Assembly (NCBI RefSeq): GCF_024295625.1
Contig: NZ_JANCOJ010000001.1
Location: 372,001 to 436,000 of the forward strand
Reading direction: 5' to 3'
DNA length: 64,000 nt
Source: Streptococcus sp. CF8_St5-11
Lineage (GTDB): Bacteria; Bacillota; Bacilli; Lactobacillales; Streptococcaceae
Notes under the pieces: generated by a model
Told to the model about the DNA's origin: nothing
Database searches by the model: none
Seen by the model: only the letters and a program-made list of their open reading frames with translations
Shown: one piece after another, positions 62,795-64,000 of the stretch
Layout of the letters: each line of letters starts with the position of its first letter
Numbering within the stretch: the stretch's first letter is position 1
Translations under genes and position numbers: made by a program

Positions 62795-64000
62795 AACTCT
62801 TAGCTCGTAATAAAATTTTTGCCTTACTCAGCCTTTCTCGCTTTTTGAATACCCTTGGTGCTGCCATCTACAATCTGGTCTTTGTGGTCTTTGCTGCCAG
62901 TATGCCGCAACCGAGCCTAGCAGTTGGCATTGCCAATCTCATTGTATTTATTCCTAGCCTCTTTACCATTTTTGTCGGGATGAAGGCTGACCGCACGAAG
63001 AAAAAAGCTAACTGGTTGATCCGCATTGGCTATCTTCAAGCCATCCTCTTCATCCTTATTGCGCTCATGACCAAGATTCCGGGTTACCTTGCCTTTTCGA
63101 TTGTTTGCTTTTTAAACATTGTTTCAGATTGTTTAAGTGATTATCGCGGTGGCTTGCAACTCCCTATCATGAAAAAGAACATCCCCGACCAGGATTTAAT
63201 GGAGGCTTATTCCTTCAACCAACTGCTTAGTATGGTCTGCTCGATTTCTGGACAAGCTCTAGGAGTTTGGCTGCTAGCTATCAGCCATCAAAATTTTGCC
63301 CTGGTCGCTTCGATCAATGCAGTGACTTTTCTCCTGTCTTCTACCTGTCTCTTGATTAGAAAAAAGCAGCTGACACATGATCCCGTCATTGAGCCCAAAA
63401 GTAAGAATTCGTTGGTACACGAATGTCAAGAGATGTACCAGAACGCCAAAAGTATTTTTGCAGATGAGGAGGTCCACCACTTTGGCAAGTTGCTCTTCTC
63501 ATTGGTTCTCATCAATGCCCTAGGGGGATCCATCTCTGGTATCTACAATTTGCAACTGCTTCACTCCCCCTTCTTTCAGTTGAGTTTTAGCCAATCCCTC
63601 TTGATCTTGGAGGCAGTGACTATTTTAAGTATGGTCTGGGCTAGCCTGACACCCCACGATTATTTTTCCAAGCAATCGCTCCACCATACCCTCCTGTGGA
63701 TCGCAGGTGGGCTGACCATGCTTGCTCTCACAAATATCCTGATGCACTGGGACATTCTTTCCCTTCTACTCATCACTTTCCTTGGTTATCTTGTAGCAAA
63801 AATCAATCCAAAAGTTTCCAGTCTTTTAATGAGCAAATTACCCGCTGAAAAATTAGCTTCTACCTCTAGCTTTTTGGGACTGATGGTCAGCTTTGCTATG
63901 CCACTTGGAACAGCTCTCTTTTCTAGTCTAGCTATCTGGAGCCTTCCCCTAGCTTGGGGGATCTTTGCCATCCTTGGTTTCACTACCCTCCTCTTAACAA
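62791..64000 (+). CDS. MFS transporter, truncated by the window end
   Basis: At least 403 residues with about eleven membrane helices visible before the sequence ends. N-terminal MKLLARNKIFALLSLSRFLN, a GMKADRTKKKANWLIRIGYL loop between helices 2 and 3 (the major-facilitator D-R/K signature), and SSFLGLMVSFAMPLGTALFS late. Probably an exporter; substrate unknown. The last helices and stop lie beyond 64000. Confidence 0.88.
   Translation, partial: MKLLARNKIFALLSLSRFLNTLGAAIYNLVFVVFAASMPQPSLAVGIANLIVFIPSLFTIFVGMKADRTKKKANWLIRIGYLQAILFILIALMTKIPGYLAFSIVCFLNIVSDCLSDYRGGLQLPIMKKNIPDQDLMEAYSFNQLLSMVCSISGQALGVWLLAISHQNFALVASINAVTFLLSSTCLLIRKKQLTHDPVIEPKSKNSLVHECQEMYQNAKSIFADEEVHHFGKLLFSLVLINALGGSISGIYNLQLLHSPFFQLSFSQSLLILEAVTILSMVWASLTPHDYFSKQSLHHTLLWIAGGLTMLALTNILMHWDILSLLLITFLGYLVAKINPKVSSLLMSKLPAEKLASTSSFLGLMVSFAMPLGTALFSSLAIWSLPLAWGIFAILGFTTLLLT

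Noticed and set aside
63274..63983. Minus-strand frames inside the MFS gene
   Set aside because: Shadows of the strong plus-strand coding frame with membrane-helix periodicity.
1..64000. CRISPR arrays, tRNA or rRNA genes, prophage or complete IS elements
   Set aside because: Looked for and not seen: no regularly spaced repeats, no cloverleaf with TTCGA loop in any gap, no transposase or phage genes.

Overview
The window is a stretch of core chromosome from a Streptococcus of the mitis/sanguinis type. Gene content and order match what I recall of pneumococcus-like genomes: murI-rdgB-cbpB-scpAB-rluB, gnd-ritR, nrdR-dnaB-dnaI and greA-mltG-murC. An LPXTG surface nuclease and an Mga-type regulator fit an oral, low-GC streptococcus. 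I lean to the parasanguinis/sanguinis neighbourhood, from memory and not from a search. I saw no rRNA, tRNA, CRISPR array, phage or intact insertion sequence.

Layout. 0-9 kb: murE, a DUF1803 gene, a TetR/metallo-beta-lactamase operon with a perfect palindromic operator, ppaC, pflA and a wall-anchored nuclease, the last two with cre-like sites in their promoters. 9-10.8 kb: the wreck of a trehalose locus, where treC (5' truncated and frameshifted) is joined tail-outward to a 5'-truncated treR and treP is gone. 10.8-14 kb: a TrpXYZ-type ABC transporter preceded by a long structured leader with a terminator. 14-25 kb: a CNNM-type transporter, an Mga-like regulator, an AI-2E family protein, an ABC ATPase, a Na+/H+ antiporter, the tRNA methylase MnmM with a radical SAM partner, and FMN-riboswitch-controlled ribU. 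25-29 kb: trmL with a short terminated leader, then trkA-trkH. 29-35 kb: one long operon of overlapping genes from murI to yidD, covering cell wall, nucleotide sanitation, c-di-AMP sensing, chromosome condensation and ribosome modification. 35-48 kb: lysA, a BI-1 protein, TrmH, acyP, yidC, greA, mltG, two GNATs, murC and a SNF2 helicase. 48-57 kb: der, a nitroreductase, the dnaI/dnaB/nrdR replication group, an EEP hydrolase and ptsG. 57-64 kb: ritR-gnd, a flotillin, yceD, and an Rgg regulator beside a 58-residue protein and an MFS transporter cut by the window end.

The coding part is mostly ordinary housekeeping; the less explained material is in the non-coding DNA. A 175-bp, three-hairpin repeat occurs three times, each time filling the gap between two convergent genes. 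The trpX and trmL leaders both have a near-consensus promoter, a strong intrinsic terminator and a competing pairing. A separate inverted-repeat element follows mga. A transcription-unit-sized gap between der and the SNF2 gene is bounded by two terminators and holds a possible decayed membrane-protein gene.
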